Assembly (NCBI GenBank): GCA_963575645.1
Contig: OY754469.1
Location: 43,668,753-43,732,752, forward strand
Source of the DNA: Xanthostigma xanthostigma
Lineage: Eukaryota; Arthropoda; Insecta; Raphidioptera; Raphidiidae
Length of the DNA: 64,000 nucleotides
Direction of reading: 5' to 3'
Shown here: piece by piece, positions 23,586 to 36,130 of the stretch
How the letters are laid out: every line of letters begins with the position of its first letter
How positions within the stretch are numbered: the first letter of the stretch is position 1
Translations under genes and position numbers: made by a program
Notes under the pieces: model-generated
The model's database searches: none
Told to the model about the DNA's origin: nothing
The model's input: only the letters and a program-made list of their open reading frames with translations

Positions 23586-25234
23586 CAGAAAACTAGAACG
23601 GGGATTCTCAAACTTTTTTCTTCGCGCATCACTTTTACAGCCTTTTTCATGTCCTTTTTTCCAAATTCGATTGTGAGGTAGCACTTGAGTTGGTGAACTA
23701 ATTTTTAACCCATAAATGAAAACAAAGTAAGTATAAACAATGTCAGCAAGGCATTGTATCTCTGTGAAATTGTATTTCCGCGAATTGTACATCCAATATT
23801 AACTGTCTAATATATATCCTATAATTTAGGGGAAAAGTACGTTTTATAATGCTATTATACCATTTGTTCAGCCTAACATGGATAGGGCTAGATGTCATAA
23901 GTGGATTCACGCAACTAGGACTCATTTAATTGAACAAATCTAGGATTGACTGTATTATTTTACGGACGAGCGATTTAAACCAGGTGTCAGCGAGTTTTAA
24001 TAGACAAAAAAAAAATAATAATATCATTTTCGTAAAATATATTGTGAGATAATTATTATTTGAAATGGCCGCGTGCGTAAAGTATCGCACAGATTACAGA
24101 AGTACACGATAGATGTCAGCAATTTACTGTCATATGTTTGTGTGTCCAAAGAAATGGTGTGCTGTGATTTTGGGTAGCAAATTTTTTCCATTTGTAAAGA
24201 ACAGGTAATGATTTTATTATATTATTTTATGTTTTCTACACCATACTTTCTTATACTTTTCATTGAAATATTTCTTTACGGGTGTTATTTGTATATATTT
24301 TTTTATTTTCTGAAAATGCTAGGTCACTCGTGTTCAAATCTAATAGTTTACAATGGCGAAACTTGACCCATATTTGTTTAAAATTGTTACAAGATAATAA
24401 TTACAGATTGTTACGTATTTAAAAGTGGACTACATTAACTTCACGTGCTTTTTTATATGTATCAAGTGATTCCAACGTGGAAAAATGGAGTAATCGACAA
24501 ATAAAAATGTCGCTATCGTCCACGTATTAAAATATGTTTCTGTACATGTCTAAATTTGGACAAAGTGCAAACGCGTTTATTATTGCCTTGAACTAATAAT
24601 ATTGTACATAATGCATTTGTTTATTATACAATTGAAAATTAGTTTTCCAATTACATGATTTAAGTGCAATAATAAAATGAAAAGCGTGCATAACCAAAAA
24701 AAAAAGAAACTACAAATTGGTATTGGTACTGACGTAATTGATATATTTTTATCAGTTTAAAAACTGAATTAGGAACACGTTGTGTATGCTAGAAAAGTAA
24801 ACTCGATGTTCAACTTTTTTTACAAAAATTGCCATTTTGTTATAACAAAAAAAGTTTACAAAAGAATTTAATACTATAAGTCTTGTTCAACGCTCTCAAT
24901 ATTGTATTTACTGTATTTTACTTAGTAAAATTATTATAGGTACTTGAAGCCTTTTTGAAATTTCGATTTTTAATCAGTAATTTGTAAAAGCGTAACACAA
25001 AATTTTAATGCTGCTTTATATATCTAGGGTAGAATGAATTATAGTACACGAGTATATGACATATTGACACATTATATAAAATAATTGTTTTTCACTCTAT
25101 TTTCAAATTTTTTGACAGCAAACATCACTTCTATTATTTTAGAGTTCGGTTGAAATTCATCAGACAGAAAAATAACAATTTACAATAGAATTGATTTAAC
25201 GCGACCATTTTTGTTTTTGATTACAACACAAGTG
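23586..25234. other. AT-rich intergenic DNA upstream of CHK2
   Basis: No gene recognised. The patch 24060-24205 is slightly GC-richer and ends in GAACAG|GTAATG, which could be a donor of a non-coding + strand exon divergent from CHK2, but nothing confirms it. Confidence 0.35.
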
Positions 25235-25590
25235 CAGAATGCACCACTTTACATGCATCTAAATTAGCTATTTTATATAGGGGACACTGCAAAATTGTAG
25301 ATTGTAGATTATTATCTGGTGCCGTGAAGGATTATTTTACTGCGAGCTGTGACATTTTACAGCACCTTTCTATGCATTTTGATCAATTTGCTTCAAAAAC
25401 TATCTTTTTCTATATATCGAGATCTATAATTCTTTTTTGTGTGAGTACGATCTAATGTTCTACATGGCAGGGAGTTTCTTAACGACATTAGACTGTTCCT
25501 GCATGTATCAAAACCGTAAATATATGATCTCAAGCTAAGGCTTTGATTAAACCAAGTTTTTTGACACTGCTTTGTGCAGCTTTATGTTCA
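25235..25590 (-). repeat. Interspersed repeat family D, copy 1
   Basis: Reading the minus strand, phrases around AACAGTCTAATGTCG, ATGCATAGAAAGG and the final GCACAAAGC..TGTCAAA match 48860-49200 on the + strand. The fragment 39165-39215 in FOXN3 intron 1 carries the same CCTTAGATTGTGATCATAT phrase. No coding content. Confidence 0.5.
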
Positions 25591-25876
25591 AACTGACGTT
25601 TTTCGACTAATTCTAAATTTCAATCAAAAATAAAAATTATACAAAAATTAATTAATCCAGAAAATCAGTCACGTTTTACTCATGGGTACGATATCGTAGT
25701 TCATGTGCTTCTGTTTTGATTTCGTTAGAAATTTTAGAAATGGAAGTGAAATCTGCGTTGCTAATTGTTTTTGTGGTTTTGCGACTTTTTTAGCTATCGT
25801 AATTATTGCATGTTTTTAAGGTAGAGGTTTCGTTTATTAAACTTCTAAGTTTTTGAAAAAAAAAAGAAAAATTCAA

Positions 25877-26024
25877 ATCTTTGATTAACGTCTGAATAGA
25901 ACTCTTCAAGTAAATAAAATTGTCGACCAATTTTTCTCAGACTATATAATATTGATTTGTATTTTTATTATTTTTTGTCAATATATGGTCTGAGAAAAAT
26001 TGGTCGACAATTTTATTTACTTGA
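25877..26024. mobile_element. Solo inverted termini of the Penelope-like family
   Basis: The left half repeats the end of the 2608-3337 element (CTTTGATTAACGTCTG, then GAACTCTTCAA and a CGACCAATTTTT block). The right half is its inverted copy, with about 55 bases between. There is no endonuclease frame here. Confidence 0.65.
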
Positions 26025-26164
26025 AAAAAAGAAAAAATTCTTAATTATCGTTGCGTATATTGTATAAATCGCATAAACATTTCTAAGATTTTTGTCAATA
26101 AATTTTATTTTCTCTAGGCGACATTATATCCTTATTCTTACTTTATGTATGTATTTTTCGTTAT

Positions 26165-26318
26165 TTTACGCGATAATATTATAGCCTATGTTCATCCTGA
26201 TTGTCCATTCTAAATATTGCTGAAAAAAATTTTAAAATTGGATGAGTAGTTTCGGAGATAGCCTCCTACATCCAAATTTACGAACTTTACCTCTTTATAA
26301 TATTATATTAGTATAGAC
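26165..26318 (-). mobile_element. Helitron-like fragment, family 2
   Basis: Shares TCCATTCTAAATATTG, GGATGAGTAGTTTCGGAGAT and the terminal TTATAATATT..AGTATAGACT with 29960-30146. On the minus strand the end reads TCTATACTAATAT, the usual 5' start of non-autonomous Helitrons in insects. The other end is missing. Confidence 0.55.
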
Positions 26319-27263
26319 TCGTATAACATTTTCTTTTTTCTGCCAATTATTATAATTAAAAATCTAAGGTGATATTTCCACCTGTTGTCGGATTATAATT
26401 TGGGAATTGCAAGTTTTAATAGACTTGAAGGGGAAACCCCGAAAAACAACATTTTTGGCAATTCGGAAATTGTCAAGTTTACCACATTTTGAAAAGATCT
26501 ATTTACATATTATGTAGATTATCGGCACTTCATGAAATGCCTGGTGCCCTCATGAAATGACGGATTTTAGTAAACGAAAGCCATATAGTTCCATAAGCAA
26601 AGGCAGCTTCTGACAATTAAATTAGCCATTCAATAAAAACTAGTCCCACTACCTTAATGCAATATATCATGGTTGAGTGATCTGTTAACTTAAGCTTATA
26701 ATGCCTGACTGTTTATAAAGATAATGTTAATTGCTTTCAACAGCTTAGTTATAAATATTTTATTTAATCTAACCGCGAGGCAAAATCGGTTTTTCACGTT
26801 TCAAGGTTTATTGCCGGTTTTCCGCGGTTCCTGAGCCATATTATCAGTTTTCGTCATAAAATTTCACGAATATAAATAATACATTATACGAACAATGGCA
26901 AAATATTTTTAGGGCTTCTTTTAAATGGGAAAAAAGGGACTAGTGACGTGACGAATGTCAATTTTTCGACATTCGCGAATACGGAAGCGAATATCTGTCG
27001 CTGATATTCGCGAATGCAAAGCGAATATTCATTTTTCAAATCTGACATATTTTGTCCAAGGTTAAAAATTGACAGCTAATTGGCCGCGCATGTCGCACGC
27101 AAACGTTTGTAGTACTTTTGGATACTAAGTCGATTATTAATACTAAGTCTAGAGCTTTTTTACCTAATTTACCTATAAAGACTGATAAAAGTTATAATTG
27201 CTAGGTTCCCTTGCAAGAAAAGATAAATTGCTAAGAAATGAATATGTTTTGTCTTATTTAATA

Positions 27264-27612
27264 CTAGCGGCCCCGCCCGGTTTCACCCGGGTGCAAAAGA
27301 ACGAATGGGGAAGGGACGGACATGAATACACACATTCATCTTAGTTTACCGAGATTAATGTTGTGTCCAAATTTCATGATGATCGGAGTTACCGTTCAAA
27401 AGTTTCTGCCAGAACGACAAATTTTTGAGTTACATTATGCAATATTTTTCGTTGATGCTCCGCTCCTATTGGTCGTAGCGTGATATTATATAGCCTTCCT
27501 CGATAAATGGGCTATCCAACAAACACAAATTTTTCAATTCGAACCAGTAGTTCCTGAGATTAGCGCGTTCAACCAAACAAACAAACTCTTCAGCTTTATA
27601 TATTAGTATAGA
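27264..27612 (-). mobile_element. Non-autonomous Helitron, complete ends
   Basis: On the minus strand the 349-bp element begins TCTATACTAATATATAAAG, ends CTAG, and is inserted between host A (27613) and T (27263), as Helitrons do. A GC-rich hairpin (CACCCGGGTG then CCGGGCGGGG) lies just before the 3' end. No Rep/helicase frame is present. Related copies are at 56524-56868 and 57187-57860. Confidence 0.8.
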
Positions 27613-27625
27613 TTATTTTCTTTGT

Positions 27626-27803
27626 ACTTCGGTCGAATGTACGTACTTCCGGCATCAATTTTAAGGCAGAAAGTCTAACATTTATGCGATGGTGAGATTA
27701 CACGCACGCCAGACTATCGGCGTTAAAATTGATGCCGGAAGTACATACTTTCGACCGAGGTATAAAGAAAGTACGTACTTTCGGCCGAGGTATAAAGAAT
27801 GAT
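27626..27803. mobile_element. Small foldback element
   Basis: ACTTCCGGCATCAATTTTAA in the left arm is complemented by TTAAAATTGATGCCGGAAGT in the right arm, with about 60 bases between. The right part ends in a duplicated phrase of TTTCGRCCGAGGTATAAAG. No gene content. Confidence 0.65.
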
Positions 27804-27829
27804 AGAATACTATTTCACATTAAAAAAAA

Positions 27830-28420
27830 AATTGGTTGTCTGCAAAGTCGGTTTACGGACGATAGTTTTACGTGATAACGTATTCCGTAATACATAACCT
27901 ACATTTATATAATAATTATAATAATTCGAATCTATGATATTGCATCTTTCGCTTCAAATTTAGGTTAATTTTATTTATTTAAATTACTCACCATATAATA
28001 TAATTGTTTTTTTTAACTTTCTTTCTTTCGTATTTATTTTAAGTCTCAAAGATTAGCTGTCATAATATTTATAAAACAATTATTGTTTCACTGTTTATAT
28101 AAAATTCCAAAACCTACTTACAATATTTAAGTATTTTCATACGTCCAAAAATTGATTTTTATAATGATAAAATTTGTAAGAAAACGATTTTTTCGAGAGA
28201 TGAGACCTAGCTAAAACGATTTTTTGCCCCCCAAAATCCCTTTTCAGTAAATTTCATCCAAATCGTTAGGGCCGTTTTCGAGAAAAGCACGCACAGGGTC
28301 AGGCGGAACGTTACGACCGTTAGGAACGTTACACTTTTTCGTACATGCAGCCGGTGTTTTATCAATTTATAAGATTGGTGATTCATCAATTTATAAGACG
28401 TTATCACGTCAAAAAAATGA
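27830..28420. mobile_element. Repeat family B, second copy
   Basis: Matches 21720-22258 in CHK2 intron 2 in the same orientation, with one extra block around 28310-28330. The terminal phrases TTTACGTGATAACG and CGTTATCACGTCAAA are inverted relative to each other. Confidence 0.7.
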
Positions 28421-29326
28421 TTATTTTCCGATATTGATAATCGCATGATTTTTGCGAATACGAAAGTCAAAATGGTGCGAATATTCGTAACATCACTGTA
28501 GCAGAGTTCTGCAGGGAGTATCAGAATGTGGAGATCCAGACCACAGTGTCCAGACCGAGGGTGGTCATTTATTTATTTTATAAATGACCTATATTTTGTC
28601 TATAACAAGCTATTTAAACGTAATAACTAACAACGCTGCGTGAACGATGATGTTAGTAATTTTTTACAATATACCTACACAACTTTTATTTTGTCCGATG
28701 AGTGTAGTTTGTTTAATGTTTTTTTTTTTTTTGTTTTGATTGTCATTTGTTTTGTGAAAATGACCGCTTCTGAAATAAAACACAACAAATTGTAATGAGT
28801 CAGCTATATAGTTTGCAATTAACATATTTTATTAAATAGATTTTAGGGACAGATATACTAGATGGGAAACAAAACGATACACGGCAATGATATTTGGTAG
28901 ATTAAATCATCACAGTCATTTGTCATCGATGTCATCACTCATCATCTTTCCTATAATCACGGACTAATAGTATAGTTAATGTGCTTTTTATTCTCCGTAT
29001 AATCTTTCATTTTATATTATTCCATATAATAATTTATCCACCCAAATCCTAGATAATTTCAATTATTATTAATGAATCTTAAAAAAAACTTGCTCTTAAA
29101 CATTTTCATAAGTCGTCAACCTATATTTTCAGCCAGTTCGATTACGTAGTGATGTTTTTATTTTCAGTTACAAAATATGTAGGTACATAAAATAAAAAGT
29201 TCTGTAATTTCCGCTGTATTTTGTGAAAAATAGAAGAAAAAAACGATCAGTTTCTTTTACACGGTTTTTTACTGAAGTACATTATCATTTATCACAACTT
29301 AGAGAAAATGGGTTGCACCTTGAATA

Positions 29327-29817
29327 CAGTGCCGGATTAATCATTAGGCAGAGTAGGCAACTGCCTAGGGGCCCCGCATCGACTAGGGGCCCGTGCACGC
29401 ACCAAGAAAAAACACTTTTCATTGAACGTTAATTTTATTTGAAAAGTATGAAATTTCCCAACAACAATATTATTTTCTTTCGTTGAGTATTGTAATTTAT
29501 TGCATTTAACAAGATAAAATTTAAAATAACTACGTCACGTCTCATTTCTCTTTCCTGACCCATCAAAAAACTTGGATCATCAATTATCCTATAACCTATT
29601 CATTAAGACCATTTCGATAAAGCTAACGAGTCAGGTAAGGCGATGCTGCAGAATCTAGTCAAAGTAATCACTAATCATGTTGTTACAATATCACATAAGA
29701 CATTGAAGTAACAGGATGCCTGGAACCGATCATCTGGAAGTTACTCATATCCCTTCATCAACTTGAAAAGACCTGATTGCATTGCCTAGGGACTCGGATA
29801 GGGTTAATCCGGCCCTG
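29327..29817. mobile_element. hAT-type MITE with exact 8-bp target duplication
   Basis: Inverted ends CAGTGCCGGATTAA and TTAATCCGGCCCTG are flanked by CTTGAATA at 29319-29326 and again at 29818-29825. Internal GGGGCCC blocks are typical of this type of end. The 491-bp length and absence of a transposase frame mark it as non-autonomous. Confidence 0.9.
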
Positions 29818-29884
29818 CTTGAATATAATTTTATCACTTTGTGCAATGCCGCGGAAATTTAAACTAATTTACGAAACCAAAATA

Positions 29885-30146
29885 ATTTAAGATAATGTAT
29901 GGCGGCACACTCCGGCTTCGCCCGAATTTGTAGTTTACCACCGTTTTTTCGTCGACTTACGTTGCAAAATTGGTCTCCATGAAAAGCGATTTTATTTTAA
30001 TGCGTTAATATATGGCCTATGTCCAGTCTTAAGGTCCATTCTAAATATTGGTGAAAAAATTTTTGAAATCGGATGAGTAGTTTCGGAGATTACCTCCTAC
30101 ATCCTAACTTACAAACTTTACTTCTTTATAATATTAGTATAGACTG
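29885..30146 (-). mobile_element. Helitron-like fragment, family 2, second copy
   Basis: Shares TCGGATGAGTAGTTTCGGAG and the terminal TTATAATATTAGTATAGACT with 26165-26318. It extends further on its other side to a GC-rich GGCTTCGCCCG patch near 29912. Confidence 0.55.
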
Positions 30147-31244
30147 AAAAATGATGCAAAAGCCATTAAAAAAAGCATAAAATAATAAAGTTTTGAGATC
30201 AGCGTCAATCGAAAGTGCATAGGTACATAAAAAGTTGCGGATAGTAATTAAATTGACATGCATAACCTCAAAACTTTTATCATTTTAAGCTTTTTAATGG
30301 TTTTTGAAGGAGGTTCCAGTTTCTTTGAATTAAAAAAAAAAAAAACAAACAAATAAGTACATGGTTCTTTGTTTTGTGACGTTATAAATATCTAAATTTC
30401 AAAATTCAAAAAATCCGTCCTGATTATCTTACAAACCCTTAGTTCCCATGTTCCAATATGAGAACTACTGGGAACACGTTGGATTGCTAGTTTATTATTA
30501 AAATTCCTTGTAAACTGATAATTTGACCCTTTACTAGACGCAATTATTAATAGTAATTTCAAGAAGAAAGGGACAAGATTTGGCCAGACATTTATGTTAC
30601 AGCCTGTATAAATGCATGACGTAGTAATATATACGTAGTGCAAGAAGCCCCGGTGTAAGGTAGGCCTGGCACAGGACCTAAAACGAACAACGCGTGATGT
30701 CATTTCACCGTTGCCATGGAACGCGACGCGTCACCGCCACCTACGTGTTGCGATTACGGGGGCGGAAGCATCACCAGGGGTGACCAGATTAAATTGTGAT
30801 CCTTCCTACACCTGGGTCAAACAATTTCAATATAAAACGCTGCAAAATTCATAATAATTTTACAACGACAAATTATTTTTTATTACTCATGCGGGAAAAG
30901 TGGTATCTTCACGCATGCTGTTACGGTTGAAAAGTGGCTATTTTCAGTTGCGTGCGCAAACTTTATTTGTCGCACTGAAATTATTGTTTTCCGCACGCAA
31001 ATTCAGAGTTACCATAGTTACCAATACTGAATGTGACAGCAAAAAATGTGTACATATTTTAAAATTGAACATTTGTTCTGGGAATTTTAATTTATTCGTA
31101 ATAAAAAATAGTATGTGCAACTCGTGCGGCATTGTCGCACTAGTTGCACAATATACTATTAAAAGACAGCGCCCAACTGCAAAGCATACTAAGCAGAAAA
31201 ATCCTTTCTTTTAAGGCTGCGTCAAACTGGAACCAGGGATATTT

Positions 31245-31500
31245 TTCGTGCTTGTTTGTCTAGTTGTTTTGAGCAAGAACCAATCAGGAAACAGTATCTT
31301 GTCACGTGGGCGAATTCGACAAACGTTCACAAACAAACGTGACGTCATAGTGTTTGTTCTGTTCAGAGACAATAAGCTTTCACTTTTGTTAACATTCGAA
31401 CTGTCACTGCGCGCGCATGAATCCCATCTACAAAGCCAGCTTTAAGTACACGCATCGTGTGAAACGAACACATAAAAGTCATCACGAAACTCGCAACTCA
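31245..31500 (+). repeat. Repeat family C, second copy
   Basis: Carries GAGCAAGAACCAATCAGGAA, CAGTATCTTGTCACGTG, and a CAGAGACAATAA block, all shared with 35075-35350. It is directly followed by a fragment of repeat family E. Confidence 0.65.
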
Positions 31501-31501
31501 A

Positions 31502-31735
31502 CAAAACTAAAATAACAATAACAACTTGACAATAGCGCACTCGACTGTACTTTAAAGCAGGAAAACGACAAGTGACAAAGGAAACGAGCGATCACGGTCA
31601 ATCACCGACGAGCGCATGTTCCGTGCAGGTAGCTGGGAGGTGGTGGGAGTCTCAACGGCTTTAAAATGTACCTTTGCGACGCTGTTTGTGACTAACTTCC
31701 GAATCTTTTAGATCCGTGGCGGGTATTATACTTGT
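31502..31735 (-). repeat. Repeat family E fragment
   Basis: The reverse complement matches 56195-56420, including TCACAAACAGCGTCGCA, CCCACCACCTCCCAGCTACC and the phrase TTGTCAAGTTGTTATTGTTA. Its right end, GATCCGTGGCGGGTATTATA, equals an inverted end of the 56172-56491 element. Confidence 0.65.
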
Positions 31736-32175
31736 ACTGACACGTCAAATGAAATTTGTAATTTCCAATTGACAATAAAATTCTATTCTATTATAAATGA
31801 GAATGTACATCCCTTCTTTTCGCTACGTCTACTCACGTAGTGTTTAATGTAGATTCCGTTGCTACTTCTATAATGAACGCGATTCCGAACACGGATCGTC
31901 TCCTGCCTGATACAGAAATAACCGATTCAACAGTTCGAAATACTTAAATGATCAAAAATGGTTCTTGTGCCGACACCATTGTCCATTTCCGGTCTCAGAG
32001 TTTTCTCTGTTGAATTATTGATTTGCCGTTAGAAATTTAAGAATGCATCCTCACAAAATACAGAAAATATCATATTGCAACCTACGAAGCTATCCGTTTA
32101 CGTGTTGCTGGAACCTTCCACACGTTCTCTTCTCATACCAATGACTGGTCGTTAAAAAATGTTGATACCTCCTAA

Positions 32176-32598
32176 CAGTGGTGTTGTCGAGCCGGAACAC
32201 TCCGGAACGTCGTTCCGCTACTTCCTTTTTGGACAGGAACGCGTTGCGGAACTAAAGATGATTTCTGATAACGAGAATTCCAAACAATGAAATAAATAAT
32301 GTAAATCTTACTTTAGGATTTTATTAACGTATTTGTTTTTTTTTTTCTCAAATCGACATAACAATTGAAAAAATTTGTAACAATGTGCCAACAAATAGAA
32401 AAATTCCAAACAATGAAAAAAAATAATGTTGAATGTATTTCAGTTACAGTTTTTTACCTCTTTTCACCCCCCCCCCCCCCCCCGTCATCAAATTTGGGAC
32501 ATGAGACCGCACAGAGCGGCCGCCTCTACCCAGAATCGGCCCTGTCTATATAATTATGTATACGCGTTCCGGTAAAAAAAAAAATTAGCACACCACTG
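32176..32598. mobile_element. hAT-type MITE with exact 8-bp duplication and poly-C tract
   Basis: Ends CAGTGGTGTTGTCG and ATTAGCACACCACTG are flanked by CCTCCTAA at 32168-32175 and 32599-32606. The interior has a run of about 17 C at 32467-32483, and a CAGAATCGGCCCTG phrase near 32530 that looks like the end of another hAT-type element, suggesting nesting. Confidence 0.88.
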
Positions 32599-32789
32599 CC
32601 TCCTAATCACTACTTAAAACTAGTAGTACCAACTAGTGCAGCTTTGCCGATCAGTATTTCCGATCGGCATATCCAGGACAGGACAGCTTGCATTTTATGT
32701 TGATACGATGACGGCTGTGATCTTGATAAGGAGAAAATTAACGGGTGAAATAGCCAATTTAGAGTTATAGAATTTTTATTTTTATAGTA

Positions 32790-33050
32790 TCGTCGACGTT
32801 TCGCTATCGTTTGTTAGCATCCTCAGGACCTAAGGATCATAGAAATATGCATTTATGTGAAACGATTTTCTGTAATGCATTAATTACTTACATGTGACTT
32901 TGATAAAGTGTGAATTTTAATAATATTGCAATGGAATATGTCAACAATATATGTTTTTACTGCGCACAAATTTTATGACAAAGTGCAGTTGACTTTTTAG
33001 AACCTTGAAAAAGATCGAATATCGATCGAAACGTCGGTGGAATAAATAAT
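32790..33050. repeat. Degenerate Penelope-like terminal pair
   Basis: Two hammerhead-like stems in opposite orientation bracket the segment. Minus strand 32826-32790 reads CTGAGGA, a GCTA/TAGC stem and GAAACGTC. Plus strand 33003-33035 reads a GATCG/CGATC stem followed by GAAACGTCGG. This mirrors the termini of the 2608-3337 element. No endonuclease frame is seen. Confidence 0.4.
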
Positions 33051-33400
33051 TAACTGCACTAAGGAGTCCTAGATTATCCTTTAAAATTCAATTGTATTAT
33101 TTAACGGACATAGAACACAACATATTAATTATTTCCGTATAGCTATCATATCCAAAAAAACTCATGTAATATGTTGCGTCTTAAATGGAATTCACTGTAT
33201 AAACCGTGAAAGAACCAATTTGAAGTCATTCGACTTCTCACTTCCCACGACGCGTAGTTTCACTTCACGAATACCGTGGTTTGGAACGATATCTTATTCC
33301 GCTCTCAAATAACAGGGGACTTATTTTCGGGCAACACCGGGTAAATACAGCTGTATTCCATGAAGAAAAGCTCGCGACAACCTAATATTTCTATCTAGGT

Positions 33401-33728
33401 CAGGGGTCGGCAACCTTTTGAGGCCGAAGAGCCAAAAGATAATTTACAAAATTTCCCAGTTTTTAAAGAGCCACTGAACATTTTCGTGTCAGTATTAGTA
33501 TATTAGAGTATTTGCTTATGCAAGTTTTTATCGAGGACGACACGTCGCGACGGGGGTGTTGCGGTTGAGACGCGAGTGGAAAAGGCTGAGAGATATAGAC
33601 ATGGTACTCAACCATGAATCGATTGGACGAATTTTAACGGTTTATATAATAAAATAATTATTTTTTTGCGTATGGAACTGGAGAGCCGCAACTTTTAGAT
33701 CAAAAGAGCCGCAGGTTGCCGACCCCTG
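33401..33728. mobile_element. hAT-type MITE (CAGGGGTCGGCAACC ends)
   Basis: A 328-bp unit with inverted ends CAGGGGTCGGCAACCT and AGGTTGCCGACCCCTG. Flanks ATCTAGGT and ATCTAGCA match at six of eight positions, in keeping with a decayed hAT target duplication. Confidence 0.88.
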
Positions 33729-33869
33729 ATCTAGCAAATCCGGGCGAAGCCAGGACGACCTGCTAGTAACAAATATATAAAATTGCTATTTTGAGTCTCT
33801 TTACCGCAAACTCATAAGAACTCCGTTATGGCGACGAAAGAAAAATTACCAATTTTGAAATACTAGTGT

Positions 33870-34441
33870 GACCTGTGCGAATTATTCGCACTAAATAAGT
33901 ATAATAATTATCACTTTACAAAATTATTTTTTAAATATGATTGCAGGTATTCAATTCGTTTCTAATTTTGCACACTGCTTATAACGTTCTTCTTTTTGTT
34001 GTATTACAATATGAAGCTCAGATGACAGATCGAAGAAATATTTTACTAAAATTGTCATATAGAGGCGCGTTGAGCTAAGCCGTCAGATGGCATCATGCAG
34101 CATTGCTGTGACGTTGTTCAGCGTTGCTCGCTGTTTCAAAATTAAAGCCGTCAGATGGCAGTATGCAGTATTGTGTCTGTTGTATTACAATATGAAGGTC
34201 AGATGACAGATCGAAGTGTAGACGTTGTTTCAAAATTAAAGCCGTCAGATGGTAGACGTTGTTCAGCGTTGCTGTATTTTAATTAATTTACAAAAACAAA
34301 AGCAATAATAAATTTTTTAGTCGTCGATGTCAGTAGAGCAAGCAATTATCTGTAAAATGATATATAAAATTTATGTGGAGAAATTGTGAGGTTTTTTCTA
34401 AAAAGGGAGGCAAACATCCTAAACCTTAGCGCATTAATATA
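33870..34441 (+). repeat. Repeat family A, copy 2 (empty site)
   Basis: Reverse complement of the outer parts of 2147-3390. At 33900-33915 it has the Penelope target sequence once, with no insertion. It also carries duplicated GCCGTCAGATGG units at about 34078, 34147 and 34240. Confidence 0.75.
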
Positions 34442-34499
34442 TATGATTTCAATGCAGTTTTCCTAAACCGCTTGACACTCATCGAAACGATTTCCAGTT

Positions 34500-34760
34500 G
34501 GTCCAATTGAACCGTTACGAGAGGCCGTTTAACAATTTTCCTGCCAGTGTACGCCGTGCGGTACGGTGTTACCGTACAAATTCTATAGAATCTTGCCGGT
34601 GTCGGTTGCTTGGCAACCGTCGATGACGCTCACTCGTGTCGCGCGGCACCCGTTGTCATGACGACGGCCTGCTCCGCTCTCTTGTGATCCCTGATGCGTC
34701 GTCTCCGCCGACCGTATCCGCGTCCGCGCCGAATAAAGCCTTCTCCTCCACCTCCTCGCT
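34500..34760 (+). promoter_or_regulatory. GC-rich patch with X-box-like site
   Basis: This stretch is clearly GC-richer and CpG-richer than its surroundings. It contains GGTTGCTTGGCAACC at 34604-34618, close to the RFX X-box, and the palindrome GTACGGTGTTACCGTAC at 34561-34577. It could be a promoter, possibly of a distant 5' non-coding exon of FOXN3, or a young repeat. I cannot decide between these. Confidence 0.3.
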
Positions 34761-35069
34761 TTTTCATCTATATACATACGGCTGCTTTCGCGTTACATAC
34801 TACAGCTGGTCCACTTTCATTGCCTATAAAAATCATATATCTATTAATTAACTATATGAATCATTGCCTATCTACTCAATGTGCGGTGAGTTAACGCAAC
34901 AAAGTGTATCGAAAATGTATCTGCGTCTCTTTCTTCGACGTAATTCTCTGGTTTCTTCGATGATAGGATTGGTTGATGTACTTGCATCCAATCTGAATGA
35001 AGTATCGCTGTTCACAAGATAGGTTTTAAAATTAGAACAGGGGCTATTTTTTCTTGCTAAGTCCGCTAC

Positions 35070-35350
35070 TAGGTATAAGCAAGAACCAATCAGGAAGCAG
35101 TATCTTGTCACGTGAGCGACTTGACCAAACGCCCACAATCAACAAACGTGGCGCCATAGTGTGTGTTCTGTTCAGAGACAATAAACATGCACTTTTGTTT
35201 TTGTTATATCACCGCGCGCGCACCGAATCTACCTGCAAGCAAGCTTGTAAAGACGTCTCGTGTGAAGCGAGCACATAATAGCAATTAAGAAAACCAGTGC
35301 AAGAAAACTAATCATCTAGCAAGGAATCTAGCGGCAAATCCAGCCCCGTG
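35070..35350 (+). repeat. Repeat family C, third copy
   Basis: Matches 31255-31490 in the same orientation and 13527-13866 inverted, including GCAAGAACCAATCAGGAAGC, a TGTTCTGTTCAGAGACAATA block and ACGTCTCGTGTGAAGCGAG. Confidence 0.65.
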
Positions 35351-35479
35351 TGCAGCGGACATTTGTAAGAAAATCTCCATATGCATACTGCACAGTCGAA
35401 TTTTGTCCTACAGGGTAACAGTTTAAAACATGCGTCTAGTAGCGGATCCAAGGGAGGAGTTGAGGGGGTTGCAGTCCCC

Positions 35480-36130
35480 TCTAGGTTTATATCTTTATAT
35501 ATAAAAATTACGTGTCACATGTTTGTCCGCGATGAACTCCTAAACTACTGAACCGATTTTAAATTTGATTTGCACACCGTGTGCAATTCGACCCAACTTG
35601 AAAGATAGGATAGCTTACATTTCAATTTATAGTCGCAATATTATTTTATTGCAAATTATTTGTCTATTCCTTGACAGTCATAATACAACCATATAAGATG
35701 GCGAACCTTTTGACTGGATTGAGTGAATATTCAATAGATGGCGCAACGAACTTAACAACCATATAAGATGGCAATAACTGTTGACTGGATTGAGTGAATA
35801 TTCAATAGATGGCGCAACGAACTTAACAACCATATATCTAGATCGAGGATGTAAAAAAACTGAATATCGTTTAAAACTGCTCGGCACGACGGCGCAGCTG
35901 GAGTGCTCGAAATAGAGCAAGTGTTTAAAAGACCAGTTATCCGCGAATACTTTACGCTATTTTTTTTCGAGCACTCCGGCTGCGCCGTCGTGCTCGACAT
36001 ACACACATATACGCCCATGTATATTTTAAAATAGCTAGCAATTAATAAAATGATAGATAGATAGATAGATGTTCCAATTAAATTGTTTTATTATTTCACT
36101 TTATACGTAGTGAAGCACGTACAGGGCCGC
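35480..36130 (+). mobile_element. Repeat element with internal VNTR and hairpin
   Basis: It opens with TATATATAAAAATTACGTG and the phrase AACTCCTAAACTACTGAACC, a common start of dispersed insect repeats. It then holds two and a half units of about 71 bases from 35686 to 35834 (ACCATATAAGATGGCRA to GATGGCGCAACGAACTTAAC), an inverted pair around GAGCACTCCGGCTGCGCCGT (35877-35998), and a GATA microsatellite at 36050-36071. It ends near the phrase GGGCCGCTAGTAATATT. It codes for nothing I recognise. Confidence 0.55.
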
